From: Alphaproteobacteria bacterium
GTDB taxonomy: Bacteria > Pseudomonadota > Alphaproteobacteria > Micropepsales > Micropepsaceae
Direction of reading: 5' to 3'
Assembly: GCA_947475445.1 (NCBI GenBank)
Contig: CANJLC010000001.1
Location: 62,001-126,000 of the forward strand
DNA length: 64,000 nt
Positions 31,955 to 41,338 of the stretch are shown here, piece by piece (within the stretch, counting starts at the first letter, position 1; the number at the start of each line of letters is the position of its first letter). A model generated the notes under the pieces. The model was given only the letters and a program-made list of their open reading frames with translations. It made no database searches and was not told where the DNA came from. Position numbers and translations under genes: made by a program.

Positions 31955-32442
31955 TGGTTTTGCAAATCCGCAAAACTCACATGACACGACCCGCCATGCT
32001 TCTGGAAATAGCGCTGGTGATGCTCTTCGGCCGGCCAGAAGGTGGGGGCGGCCTCGAGCTGGGTGACGATGGGGCTCTTGTAGCGCCCAGACGCCTCAGC
32101 CGCCGCCAGCCGCTCCCGCGCCACCCGGGCTTGCTCCGGACCGTGCGTGAAGATCACCGAACGGTACTGGGTGCCGACATCCGGCCCCTGGCGGTTGCGG
32201 GTGGTGGGGTTGTGCATCTTGAAAAAGTAATCCACCAGGTCGGCATACGCGACCTTGGCCGGGTCGAAGGTTACTTCCACCACTTCGGCATGGTTGGTGT
32301 CGCCGTTGCAGACTTGGCGGTAGGTCGGCCTCTGGCTGGCCCCGCCGGCATAGCCGCTGACCGCGTCCGCCACCCCGGGCACCTGGCGGAAGAAATCCTC
32401 CACCCCCCAGAAGCAGCCTGCGCCAAAAAGAGCCTTCTCCAT
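31951..32442 (-). CDS. msrA: Peptide-methionine (S)-S-oxide reductase
   Basis: MEKALFGAGCFWGVEDFFRQVPGVADAVSGYAGG, YRSVIFTH, AEEHHQRYFQKHGG. Confidence 0.95.
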   Translation of the reverse strand: MEKALFGAGCFWGVEDFFRQVPGVADAVSGYAGGASQRPTYRQVCNGDTNHAEVVEVTFDPAKVAYADLVDYFFKMHNPTTRNRQGPDVGTQYRSVIFTHGPEQARVARERLAAAEASGRYKSPIVTQLEAAPTFWPAEEHHQRYFQKHGGSCHVSFADLQNH

Positions 32443-32528
32443 GTCCGTTCCTCTCGTCATGCGCCCGATGAATCCGCCCGCACCAAAGGTCGGTGTCATG
32501 GCCGCCATTTTCAAGCTATAGGGACGGC

Positions 32529-33602
32529 ATGAAGGTCGTCATCATCGGGGCAGGCGTGGCGGGTCTGGCCATTGGCTGGCGGCTCGCCCAGGCAGGGTCT
32601 GAGGTCACAATCCTGGACCGCGCCCAGCCCGCTTCCGGGGCCAGCTGGGCTGCTGCCGGAATGATTGCAGTGACAGCAGAACTGGCGGACGCCAGCGCCC
32701 CTGAAATTGAATTTGCCAGATATGCCAACAGCCTGTGGCCGTCTTTTGCGGAAGAAGTTGAGGCTGCAAGCGACCGTGTGATCGGCTTTTCCCGGGCTGG
32801 CGCCCTGATCCTGGCCGCGGATGAGGCGGGCTTGGCGCGTCTGCGCAAACAGACCTCAGAGCCCGGCCTGGAGATGCTCGACGCCGGGCAGGTCCGCGCC
32901 CTGGCGCCGATGGTGACCGGGCCCCAGGAAGGGGCGCTTTGGTCCCCGAAGGAAGCCCGGGTGGACAACCGCGCCCTGGGCATCGCCCTCAGTCATGCCT
33001 TCCAGCGCGCCGGCGGAACGCTGATCGCCAACGAGGCGGTGGTCCGCATCGAGCGCCAGGGGGGCCGCGCCGCCATCGCCCATACCCCCTTTGGACTTTA
33101 CCCCGCCGATATCTTCATTCTCGCTGCCGGCGCCTGGAGTGGCTTGCTCGAAGAGGTGCTGGCCCCCATCACCCCGGTGAAGGGCCAGATGATCGCCCTG
33201 GCGCCTCCCCGGGGAGCGATGCCGCCACAGCAGGTGATCTGGGGCAACGGCATCTACGCCGTGCCACGGGGCAATCGTCTTCTGGTCGGGGCAACGGTGG
33301 AAGATGTCGGCTTTGATACCAAGCCAACCGATGCTGCCCGCGGCAGCCTGCGCGCCAGGGCGCAGGCCCTGATGCCCGGCCTCATGCGTTGGACATTGGC
33401 CGAACACTGGGCGGGCCTGCGGCCGCGTTCCCCCGATGGGCTGCCGCTGCTGGGGCCGACCAAACTCGATGGCCTGTGGCTGGCCGGCGGCCAGTTCCGC
33501 AACGGCATCCTGTTCGCGCCCGCCATCGCCCAAAGCGTGACGGCGCAGCTTCTGGGCAAGGCCGCCCCCATTGCCGCTTTTGATCCGCGCAGGCTCGCAT
33601 GA
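32529..33602 (+). CDS. FAD-dependent glycine oxidase ThiO-like
   Basis: MKVVIIGAGVAGLAIGWRLAQAGSEVTILD; GASWAAAGMI; WAGLRPRSPDGLPLLG. Confidence 0.85.
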   Translation: MKVVIIGAGVAGLAIGWRLAQAGSEVTILDRAQPASGASWAAAGMIAVTAELADASAPEIEFARYANSLWPSFAEEVEAASDRVIGFSRAGALILAADEAGLARLRKQTSEPGLEMLDAGQVRALAPMVTGPQEGALWSPKEARVDNRALGIALSHAFQRAGGTLIANEAVVRIERQGGRAAIAHTPFGLYPADIFILAAGAWSGLLEEVLAPITPVKGQMIALAPPRGAMPPQQVIWGNGIYAVPRGNRLLVGATVEDVGFDTKPTDAARGSLRARAQALMPGLMRWTLAEHWAGLRPRSPDGLPLLGPTKLDGLWLAGGQFRNGILFAPAIAQSVTAQLLGKAAPIAAFDPRRLA

Positions 33603-33994
33603 GTTTCGAACTGCATCCCAGGCTTGCTGCCGATACGCGCTTTGTGTCCGACTGGCCGCTCTGCCGCGTGCTGCTGATGAATGACGCGCGCTATTTCTGG
33701 CTGGTTCTGGTGCCGCGCCGCGAAGGGCTGACCGAAATCACCAATTTGCCGTCGCCCGAGCGCGCTGCGCTGATGGAAGAAACGGCCAGGGCAGGGCAGG
33801 TCATCAAGGCTGCCGGCCTGCCCAAGCTCAATATCGGCGCCCTGGGCAACCTGGTGCCCCAGCTTCACATGCATGTGATCGGGCGTGCGCCGGGCGACCC
33901 GGCCTGGCCGGGCCCGGTCTGGGGCCATGGCACCGCCACCGCTTATGATCCCGCGGCGCTGGCCGCCCGGCTCGATTTGGTAAGGTCTCGTTAA
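33599..33994 (+). CDS. HIT domain protein
   Basis: FWLVLVPRREGLTEITNLPS...LNIGALGNLVPQLHMHVIGR. Confidence 0.9.
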   Translation: MSFELHPRLAADTRFVSDWPLCRVLLMNDARYFWLVLVPRREGLTEITNLPSPERAALMEETARAGQVIKAAGLPKLNIGALGNLVPQLHMHVIGRAPGDPAWPGPVWGHGTATAYDPAALAARLDLVRSR

Positions 33995-34018
33995 CCATAA
34001 GGGGGCATTTTTGCCCTT

Positions 34019-34876
34019 ATGCAGGTAGGGACCGCCGCCGATACCACCAATATTGTCAGCGCGCTGCGCACCGCCGCAGCCGCGACAGGCTCGGATTTCA
34101 ATTATCTGCTGGGCACCGCCATGCGCGAATCCAGCCTCAAGCCCGGCGCGCAGTCCAGCTCATCTTCCGCCACCGGCCTGTTCCAGTTCATCGACCAGAC
34201 CTGGCTCGGCCTGGTCAAGGATCACGGCGCCAAGTACGGCATGGCCAAGATGGCCGATGCGATCAAGGTCGACAGCGATGGCCGCTATCGCGCCGCCACG
34301 GAAAAAGACCGCAACGCCATTCTCGAACTGCGCAAGGATCCGAAGGTCGCGGGCCTGATGGCCGGCGAATACAGCAAGGCTTCGGCGGCGCAACTGGAGT
34401 CTACCCTGGGCCGCAGCGTTTGCGGTGGTGAACTATATGCGGCGCATTTCCTGGGGCCGGATGGCGCCTGCAAGCTGATCCGTGCTGCCGAGAGCAAGCC
34501 CGGCGCCAGCGCGGCCGCCTTGCTGCCGCACGCGGCAGAGGCAAACAAAAGCGTATTTTATCATGCCGATGGGTCTGCCAAGAGCGTCGGCGAAGTTTAT
34601 GGCTGGGCGACGCAACAGCCGGGCGCCACGGCGCCGGTGCGCGCGCCGGACGAAACGCAGAATGCCTGGGTGCGCGCCGCCAGCGCGTCATCCACCAATA
34701 TCGAAAGCCTGCTGGCAAGCGTGATGAACTGGCAGCCGTCGCACAATTTCTTCTCGCCGGGCGCGGCCGCGGCGGCATTCTCCGGCGCCAGCTATTCCAC
34801 CAGTTATGGCAATGAAGGCCCGTCCTCGCCGCTGATGCTGACGCCGGGCCTGTTGGACGTGCTGTCGCAGGGTTAG
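34019..34876 (+). CDS. SLT-type lytic transglycosylase domain protein without an obvious Sec signal peptide
   Basis: NYLLGTAMRESSLKPGAQSSSSSATGLFQFIDQTWLGLVKDHG (catalytic Glu and GLFQF motif). Confidence 0.85.
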   Translation: MQVGTAADTTNIVSALRTAAAATGSDFNYLLGTAMRESSLKPGAQSSSSSATGLFQFIDQTWLGLVKDHGAKYGMAKMADAIKVDSDGRYRAATEKDRNAILELRKDPKVAGLMAGEYSKASAAQLESTLGRSVCGGELYAAHFLGPDGACKLIRAAESKPGASAAALLPHAAEANKSVFYHADGSAKSVGEVYGWATQQPGATAPVRAPDETQNAWVRAASASSTNIESLLASVMNWQPSHNFFSPGAAAAAFSGASYSTSYGNEGPSSPLMLTPGLLDVLSQG

Positions 34877-35358
34877 CGCTTCAACGCCTCGGCGACCTGG
34901 CCTTCCAGTTCGACGCTCAGCGCCAGGGCCAGCTTGTTGGATTCGTCCATCACCTTGTCGCGATAGATCACATGAATGGCGTTGACATGCGCGTCAACCA
35001 GCCCCATCGGCAACGGCTTTTCCGGGGGCAATTCCCCGATCAGCTTGGACAGCGAGCCTGACACCCGCGCGACCAGCGGGTAATTGAACGTGGCGGCCTG
35101 GCCCTTCATGTCATGGGCGGCACGCAGCATCGCATCGCGCGAGGCGGAATCCGGCGTCTTGGCGAAACGCGCCCGCGCCGCCATCAGCTTTTCCACATCG
35201 GAAGCTGCCCAGGCGGCAAACTCACTCTTGATGCCTTCCATGGCGGCTTCGGCGCGGCGAATGGCGCTCATGTCGAGGCCGGCAAAGGTGCCGCCGCCAA
35301 CTTTCGCCTTCAACATGTTGGGCGGCATGAACAGTTCGATGGGTTGTTCGCGAGCCAT
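34873..35358 (-). CDS. Hpt-domain phosphotransfer protein
   Basis: AAHDMKGQAATFNYPLVARVSGSLSKLI matches the Hpt phospho-His motif. Confidence 0.78.
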   Translation of the reverse strand: MAREQPIELFMPPNMLKAKVGGGTFAGLDMSAIRRAEAAMEGIKSEFAAWAASDVEKLMAARARFAKTPDSASRDAMLRAAHDMKGQAATFNYPLVARVSGSLSKLIGELPPEKPLPMGLVDAHVNAIHVIYRDKVMDESNKLALALSVELEGQVAEALKR

Positions 35359-35366
35359 GGTGTCTC

Positions 35367-35879
35367 CTATTCCGCGGCTTGCGCGGCCGCATCCTTCTTT
35401 TCGCGCCGCTCGGGGCCGCGATATTCCTCCGCGCCACGGCGGCGGCGGCAGGGTCCGAAATAGGCCTCGGTGCGCACATAGGGGCGGGGACTTTCAATCA
35501 CCGCCACCAGGCGCTGCATCATGGTCTTCACCGAAACCGGCTTGGCGATGAATTCGTTGACGCCGGCGTCGCGCGCCTGGCGCACCCGGTCGATATGGGT
35601 ATGGCCGGTGAGCATGATGACGGGCATGAAGGGATTGGGGGCCTGCGGGTTGGTGCGGATCATCTCCACCAGCTCCAGTCCTGACATGCCTTCCATCATC
35701 CAGTCCAACACGCAGACATCGGGATTGGATTCGCGCAAGACCACCCAGGCGCGCTCGGCGCTTTCCGCTTCATAGATCTGGATGACGCCAAACGCCTGCA
35801 GGATCGTGGTGACGAGCTTGCGCATATGCGCATTGTCGTCCACGACCAACACTTTCAGCCTCTCGAACTGATAACTCAT
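35367..35879 (-). CDS. Single-domain response regulator with basic tail
   Basis: VLVVDDNAHMRKLV, VCVLDWMMEGMSGLELV, IMLTGHT, INEFIAKPVS-type region with intact D/D/T/K. Confidence 0.92.
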   Translation of the reverse strand: MSYQFERLKVLVVDDNAHMRKLVTTILQAFGVIQIYEAESAERAWVVLRESNPDVCVLDWMMEGMSGLELVEMIRTNPQAPNPFMPVIMLTGHTHIDRVRQARDAGVNEFIAKPVSVKTMMQRLVAVIESPRPYVRTEAYFGPCRRRRGAEEYRGPERREKKDAAAQAAE

Positions 35880-36087
35880 TGTACGCCCAGCCGCCTACGC
35901 GCCCATGGGGGCGCAATGTTGTCACTCTAGCTTAACGGGCGTTAACACCTGATGAACTGTTGAAGCGCGTGCAGGCCCGCCTCACCCCGCGCGTGCGCAG
36001 CACGCTGGCGGGGGAGGTGGCCGTAGCAACGCGAGGCGCGGCTACGCCCGGCGCCGAGCAAAGTTGCGCAGGCCGGAGGGGGGTAAA

Positions 36088-36840
36088 TCAGTCGCTGAAT
36101 TGCTCGGCCAGGATGCGCTCGTCCAGGTTATGGCCCTGGTCGTACAGCATGGTCATGGCGATGCTGCGGTCCTCGGCGACATCCACGCGGGTGACATCGC
36201 GCACCTCGAAATCGTCGGCCACGGCGCTGACCGGACGCTTGGAGTTTTCCAGTATCTCGAAGCTCACCTGCGCCCGGTGGGGCAGGATGGCGCCGCGCCA
36301 GCGCCGGGGCCGGAAGGCGCTGATCGGGGTCAGCGCCAGCAGCGCCGCGTCAATTGGCAGAATGGGGCCATGCGCAGACAGATTGTAGGCGGTGGACCCG
36401 GCAGGCGTGGACACCAGCACGCCGTCGCAGATCAGTTCGGCAATGCGCGGCCTGCCATCCACATTGATGCGGATTTTTGCCGCCTGGCGCGTCTCGCGCA
36501 GCAATGACACTTCGTTGAAGGCCAGAGCCTCTGTCATGCCTGAAGCAGTATGGGCCTGCATGCGCAGGGGGTGAACAATGGCGCGCTCGGCGGCTGCCAG
36601 CCGGGGCAGCAGGTCTTCCTGGCGGAATTCATTCATCAGGAAGCCGACGGAACCCAGGTTCATGCCGTAAATCGGTTTTCCCTTGCTCAGGAATGCATGC
36701 AGCGTCTGCAACATGAAGCCGTCGCCGCCCAATGCGACAATAATCTCCGCTTTGTCAGGCCCGGCATCGTCGTGACGGGCGCGCATGTCGGCGAGCGCCT
36801 CGGCGGCGTCGGGGGCGGCGGTAAAATGAAGGGACGGCAT
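36088..36840 (-). CDS. nadK: NAD kinase
   Basis: [53 protein letters not shown]. Confidence 0.95.
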   Translation of the reverse strand: MPSLHFTAAPDAAEALADMRARHDDAGPDKAEIIVALGGDGFMLQTLHAFLSKGKPIYGMNLGSVGFLMNEFRQEDLLPRLAAAERAIVHPLRMQAHTASGMTEALAFNEVSLLRETRQAAKIRINVDGRPRIAELICDGVLVSTPAGSTAYNLSAHGPILPIDAALLALTPISAFRPRRWRGAILPHRAQVSFEILENSKRPVSAVADDFEVRDVTRVDVAEDRSIAMTMLYDQGHNLDERILAEQFSD

Positions 36841-36890
36841 GGCGGCAAACCCGAAAAGCTGATCTGGCAGACAGACTAGCAGGTCTGGGG

Positions 36891-37988
36891 TCAGGCGGGT
36901 ATGGCGGCTTTCAGGGCTTCCAAAGCTGCGGGCTTGGTATAGCCGGCGAAGATGGAATCCACTTCCGCCATTTCCTTGGCCCCCAGCGCCGGGGCCTTGT
37001 TGCGGGCCTGGCGCGACAGGTTGAAAACCGTGGCGAAAACCGACTTGTCGATGCCGGCGGCGCGGCAGGCCAGGGCCACCAGGCGCACGCCTTCTTCATA
37101 GAAGAAATTGCGGAAGTTGGGCAGGTCCACTTCCAGGAGGCGGGCGAAGGCGAGGTCGAACAGGTCAATCTGGCCCTGGCTGAGGACGCGCATCAGGAAG
37201 CCCGCCTTGAGCTGGCCGGAGGCGGCAAGCTTCTCGATCAGTTTCTGGGCGCTGTCGGCCGGCGGGTCTTTCGGACCGGCGGGCTCGCTTTTCAGTACCG
37301 TGGCGGCTTCGCTCAGCGCGACATCCACCCGCTTGGGCGCCATCTGGTAATTGTTCTGGATATAGACCTTCAGCGCGTCCGAAACCCATTCGCACATGTT
37401 GTTGGCCATGGCGATCGGCATGTCGGGACGCTTGATCAGCGGCTCCTGCAGGCCCTGGAAAGCGCGCGACTTGTCGACCAGCGCCTTGTAGCCATTGTCG
37501 GAAATCTTGGCGGTGGCGTTACGCACCAGCGCCAGCAGGACCGATTCATGGTCGCAGGCGACCAGCGCATCGGTCACCGGAATGCCGATGCCGGGACGGC
37601 CGGCAATGGCTTCGCGGTGCGCAACGCTGGCATCGGCAATCATGCGCAGCGCGTCCGATTCGGTCAGCAGGGGCGAGTGCATGATGAGCGGGCGGGCGAC
37701 TTCAATCGAGTCATCCACCAGCAACAAAATAAGATCGTGCGGCACGCTCGCGTCTTCGGCCAGGCGCTGGGCGAGGGCGATGCGGATCGCCATTTCCACG
37801 TCACGGGTCAGGCGGCGCAGGATTTCGCGCATCAGGTCGCGTTCGCGCTGGTTCAGGCCGGCGCCCTGGATCCGGTACAGCGAAGCGACGGCGAGATAGA
37901 TTTCCTCGCGGCTCGCGCCGTTCTGCGGATTGATGGCGAGCTGGGCCAGGCGGCCCATGTCGCTCATGTCATACGCGGTAAGCCCCAC
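36891..37988 (-). CDS. DUF2336 domain-containing protein
   Basis: HEAT-like helical repeats: [59 protein letters not shown]. Confidence 0.82.
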   Translation of the reverse strand: MGLTAYDMSDMGRLAQLAINPQNGASREEIYLAVASLYRIQGAGLNQRERDLMREILRRLTRDVEMAIRIALAQRLAEDASVPHDLILLLVDDSIEVARPLIMHSPLLTESDALRMIADASVAHREAIAGRPGIGIPVTDALVACDHESVLLALVRNATAKISDNGYKALVDKSRAFQGLQEPLIKRPDMPIAMANNMCEWVSDALKVYIQNNYQMAPKRVDVALSEAATVLKSEPAGPKDPPADSAQKLIEKLAASGQLKAGFLMRVLSQGQIDLFDLAFARLLEVDLPNFRNFFYEEGVRLVALACRAAGIDKSVFATVFNLSRQARNKAPALGAKEMAEVDSIFAGYTKPAALEALKAAIPA

Positions 37989-38060
37989 TCGACCCTCAAC
38001 GCTTTCTGCACGGCTGGTTTGATCCAGGCCCTTGGCATTGCATTTTTTAGCAGCCGGGGG

Positions 38061-38075
38061 TTAACAGCGAATTAA
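38061..38075. promoter_or_regulatory. Candidate CtrA binding site TTAA-N7-TTAA
   Basis: TTAACAGCGAATTAA in the divergent DUF2336/glpK intergenic region. Confidence 0.5.
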
Positions 38076-38115
38076 GTCTCTTGCGCCGGGCGCGCTAACT
38101 GCCCAGATTTGCGGC

Positions 38116-39603
38116 ATGAAACGCAGTTTCCTGCTCGCCCTGGACCAGGGCACAACGTCCACGCGCGCCATCCTGTTCGGGGCCGATGGGCAGCCCCGGC
38201 GCTCCCATGGCGTGCCGCTCAGGCAATTCTATCCCGCCAATGGCTGGGTCGAGCATGACGGGGCGGAAATCTGGCAGGCCGCGCTCACCGCCTGCCGCCG
38301 GGCGATGCTGGGCACGCCAAAATCCCGGATCGCCGCCATTGGCGTCACCAACCAGCGCGAAACCACGCTGATCTGGGACAAGGCGACGGGCAAACCGCTG
38401 CATCACGCCATTGTCTGGCAGGACCGCCGCACCGCGGCGCGCTGCGATGCCCTCAAGGCCAAGGGCTGGGACAGCAAGATTGTCCGCAAGACCGGCCTGC
38501 TGCTTGATCCCTATTTCTCGGCGACCAAGCTGGAATGGCTTTTGAAAAACGTGAAGGGCGCGAAAGCAAAAGCCCGGCGCGGCGACATCCTGTTCGGCAC
38601 CATGGACACATGGCTGGTATGGAATCTCACTGGCGGCAAGGTCCACGCCACGGATGTCAGCAACGCCTCGCGCACCATGCTGCTGAATTTGAAAACCCTC
38701 GACTGGGACAAGGAGCTGCTGAAGCTGTTCGGCATCCCGCGCGCCATGCTGCCCGATGTGCGCGACAGCGCCGGCGATTTCGGCGTGACCGACAAAAAAC
38801 TTTTTGGGGCCGCCATTCCCATCCTTGGTGTCGCCGGCGACCAGCAGGCCGCCAGCGTCGGCCAGGCCTGCTTTGCGCCCGGCGATGTGAAATCCACCTA
38901 TGGCACGGGCTGCTTTGTGCTGGTCAATACCGGGGCCGCGATCACCCATTCCAAAAACCGCCTGCTGGCGACCTCGCTGTATCGCCGCGGCAATTCCAAG
39001 ATTTACGCCATTGAAGGCAGCATCTTCATCGCCGGAGCCGTGGTGCAATGGCTGCGCGACGCCTTGAGCGTCATTCCCAACTCGCGCGCGGTCGAGGCGC
39101 TGGCCCGGCGCGCCGAGCCCGCAGAGGGACTTTATTTCATTCCCGCATTTACGGGCCTTGGTGCGCCTTACTGGAATCCCACGGCGCGGGCCGCCATAAT
39201 CGGGCTGACGCGTGACATGGGCAAAGCCGAACTCGCCCGTGCCGCGCTGGATGCCGTGTGCTACCAGACGCGCGACCTGCTGGAAGCAATTGCCGCCGAC
39301 ATGCGCGGTGCAGGATTGATGAAATTGCGCCGCCTCAAGGTGGATGGCGGCATGGTGGCGAATGACGGTTTCTGCCAGCGGCTGGCCGACCTCACAGGCT
39401 TGCCGGTGGAACGGCCGACCGTGATCGAAACAACGGCGCTGGGCGCGGCCTATCTGGCGGGACTTGGCGCAGGAATTTTCAAGGACACAAAGGATATCGC
39501 CGCCCACTGGAAGCTGGACAAGCGCTTCATCCCCGTCTTGAAAAAACGCGAGCGTGACCTTCTCTACCAGGGCTGGCGACAGGCCGTGGCGCGGGTATTG
39601 TAA
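38116..39603 (+). CDS. glpK: Glycerol kinase
   Basis: LALDQGTTSTRAILF, HAIVWQDRRTA, STYGTGCFVLVNTG, VDGGMVANDGFCQRLADL. Confidence 0.95.
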   Translation: MKRSFLLALDQGTTSTRAILFGADGQPRRSHGVPLRQFYPANGWVEHDGAEIWQAALTACRRAMLGTPKSRIAAIGVTNQRETTLIWDKATGKPLHHAIVWQDRRTAARCDALKAKGWDSKIVRKTGLLLDPYFSATKLEWLLKNVKGAKAKARRGDILFGTMDTWLVWNLTGGKVHATDVSNASRTMLLNLKTLDWDKELLKLFGIPRAMLPDVRDSAGDFGVTDKKLFGAAIPILGVAGDQQAASVGQACFAPGDVKSTYGTGCFVLVNTGAAITHSKNRLLATSLYRRGNSKIYAIEGSIFIAGAVVQWLRDALSVIPNSRAVEALARRAEPAEGLYFIPAFTGLGAPYWNPTARAAIIGLTRDMGKAELARAALDAVCYQTRDLLEAIAADMRGAGLMKLRRLKVDGGMVANDGFCQRLADLTGLPVERPTVIETTALGAAYLAGLGAGIFKDTKDIAAHWKLDKRFIPVLKKRERDLLYQGWRQAVARVL

Positions 39604-39824
39604 TGCCAATGCATGCGATTGCGCCGATGCCTTTGTGAGCATTTTATGTGCCTGAAAAAACCGCATCCCGGTGCATCGCCGCTTTGACGGCATATTCGGG
39701 ACGTGCCTGGCTTTCCCAGTTGCGCGAGTTGCAGCGCAGCAATCCGGGCTATTCCGCGTAAGACTTTTCCCTACAAAAGCTGCACGGGTTGACTTGCGCG
39801 CGAAGGACTGGCGAAAGTGCCTTC

Positions 39825-40421
39825 ATGGCGGCGCAAGTTCTGCAAATCAAAAAAAAGTCGGACAGCCTGACCAAGTTGAAAGCGGCGGCGCGCAAGCTGT
39901 TCGTGGAGCGCGGCTATCACGCCACGCGGCCACAGGACATTGCGCGTGAAGCGGGCCTCGGCCACGGCACTTTCTACCTGCATTATCCCGACAAGCGTGC
40001 CTGCTTCCTCGCCTTCGTCGAGGATGCGCGGCAGGAACTGGATGCACATCTTGTCGCCGCGCGCTGCCCGGATGGCACGCTGGAAGAATTGATCTCCGCA
40101 AACCTCAACGCGATCTATGATTATTCCGATAGTCATCCTGGCGTGCTGCGCGCCGCCATGACGGACGAAATGGTAATTGACGCCGAAGGCGCCCAGGCCG
40201 TGCCGCTGCTGGTGCGCTGGGGCGAGGAATGGGCTCAGTTCGTTCGCAAGGCTGCCGAAAAAGGCCAGGCCTGCCCCAAATATGATGCCGGTATCATCGG
40301 GCAGGCCATTGTTGGCGCCCTGCACCAGACGGCCTGCGAAGGCTCACGCGGCCAGCTTTGCCGCAAGGCGGTGGTGGAAAATCTCACCCATTTCCTGACC
40401 CGGGCCCTGAAATCCGACTAA
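39825..40421 (+). CDS. TetR-family transcriptional regulator
   Basis: TKLKAAARKLFVERGYHATRPQDIAREAGLGHGTFYLHYPDKRACFLAF. Confidence 0.92.
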   Translation: MAAQVLQIKKKSDSLTKLKAAARKLFVERGYHATRPQDIAREAGLGHGTFYLHYPDKRACFLAFVEDARQELDAHLVAARCPDGTLEELISANLNAIYDYSDSHPGVLRAAMTDEMVIDAEGAQAVPLLVRWGEEWAQFVRKAAEKGQACPKYDAGIIGQAIVGALHQTACEGSRGQLCRKAVVENLTHFLTRALKSD

Positions 40422-40452
40422 ACCCGGCCTTTTCCGCAAAATTTTTAAGGGC

Positions 40453-40479
40453 TATACTTGCGAATGACTTGCAAGTATA
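40453..40479. promoter_or_regulatory. Inverted repeat with embedded Fur-like 15-mer upstream of the FTR1 operon
   Basis: TATACTTGC-N9-GCAAGTATA; contains TGCGAATGACTTGCA (40459-40473). Confidence 0.45.
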
Positions 40480-40488
40480 AGGGCGGCC

Positions 40489-41007
40489 ATGCGCCGGACC
40501 CTGATCACCCTTGGACTGCTGACTGCTGCCGCGCCCGCCTGGGCTGGCGCGCAATTTCCCATCGGTGACGCCGTGGAACGCGAAGGCATGACCATCGCGG
40601 CCAGTTACCTGACAGGCGTTCAGATGGATAAAAATCCCGCAGGCATGGGCACGGGGCAGGACGCCGTGAACCTGCAGGCTGACATCCACGCCACGGCAGG
40701 CGAAAGCCATGGCTTTGCCCGGGATGCCTGGATTCCCTATCTCTCCATCAGCTTCAGCCTGACGCGCGATGGCGCGCCGACCTACAAGAAGAACGGCCTG
40801 CTGTATCCGCTCGCCGCCAAGGATGGCCCGCATTATGCCGCCAACGTGGATATGGCGGGGCCCGGCACCTATCACCTCGCCACCATCATTTCGCCGCCTT
40901 CCTCGCATGGGCTGCTGCGCCACACCGACAAGGCCAATGGCGTGCCGGAATGGTGGAAGCCGATCAGCCTGAACTGGACTTTTACTTATCCGGACAAGAG
41001 CAAATGA
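40489..41007 (+). CDS. Periplasmic iron-binding P19/Tp34-family protein (FtrA-like)
   Basis: Signal peptide; IGDAVEREGMTIAASYLTGVQMD...NLQADIHATAGESHGFARDAWIPYLSISFSL. Confidence 0.88.
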   Translation: MRRTLITLGLLTAAAPAWAGAQFPIGDAVEREGMTIAASYLTGVQMDKNPAGMGTGQDAVNLQADIHATAGESHGFARDAWIPYLSISFSLTRDGAPTYKKNGLLYPLAAKDGPHYAANVDMAGPGTYHLATIISPPSSHGLLRHTDKANGVPEWWKPISLNWTFTYPDKSK

Positions 41008-41324
41008 AGAAATTTATCGCCCTTTCGCTCCTGCTTGCCGTCAGCGCTCCCGCGCTGGCTGATATTCCCGTCGTGGTGACGCTCAAGGATCACAAATTCA
41101 GCCCCAGCACGATCCGCGTGAAGGCCAACCAGCCTTCCATGATCAAGTTGATCAACAAGGACGCTTCGGCCGAGGAATTTGATTCCCCGGCGCTCAAGGT
41201 CGAAAAGGTTGTGGCGGGCAATTCCAGCGGCAATGTGCGCATCCGCGCCCTGCCGCCGGGCAAATATCCCTTCATGGGGGAATTCCATGCCGCCACCGCC
41301 CAGGGCGTTGTGATCGCGGAATAA
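41004..41324 (+). CDS. Periplasmic cupredoxin-domain protein (FtrB-like)
   Basis: Signal peptide; VVVTLKDHKFSPSTIRVKANQPSMIKLINKDASAEEFDSPALKVEKVV...PGKYPFMGEFH. Confidence 0.88.
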   Translation: MKKFIALSLLLAVSAPALADIPVVVTLKDHKFSPSTIRVKANQPSMIKLINKDASAEEFDSPALKVEKVVAGNSSGNVRIRALPPGKYPFMGEFHAATAQGVVIAE

Positions 41325-41338
41325 CGGAAAAAACCCCC

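Noticed and set aside
39671-39949. 92-aa ORF overlapping the start of the TetR gene
   Set aside because: Overlaps the clear TetR coding region in another frame and lacks protein-like features.
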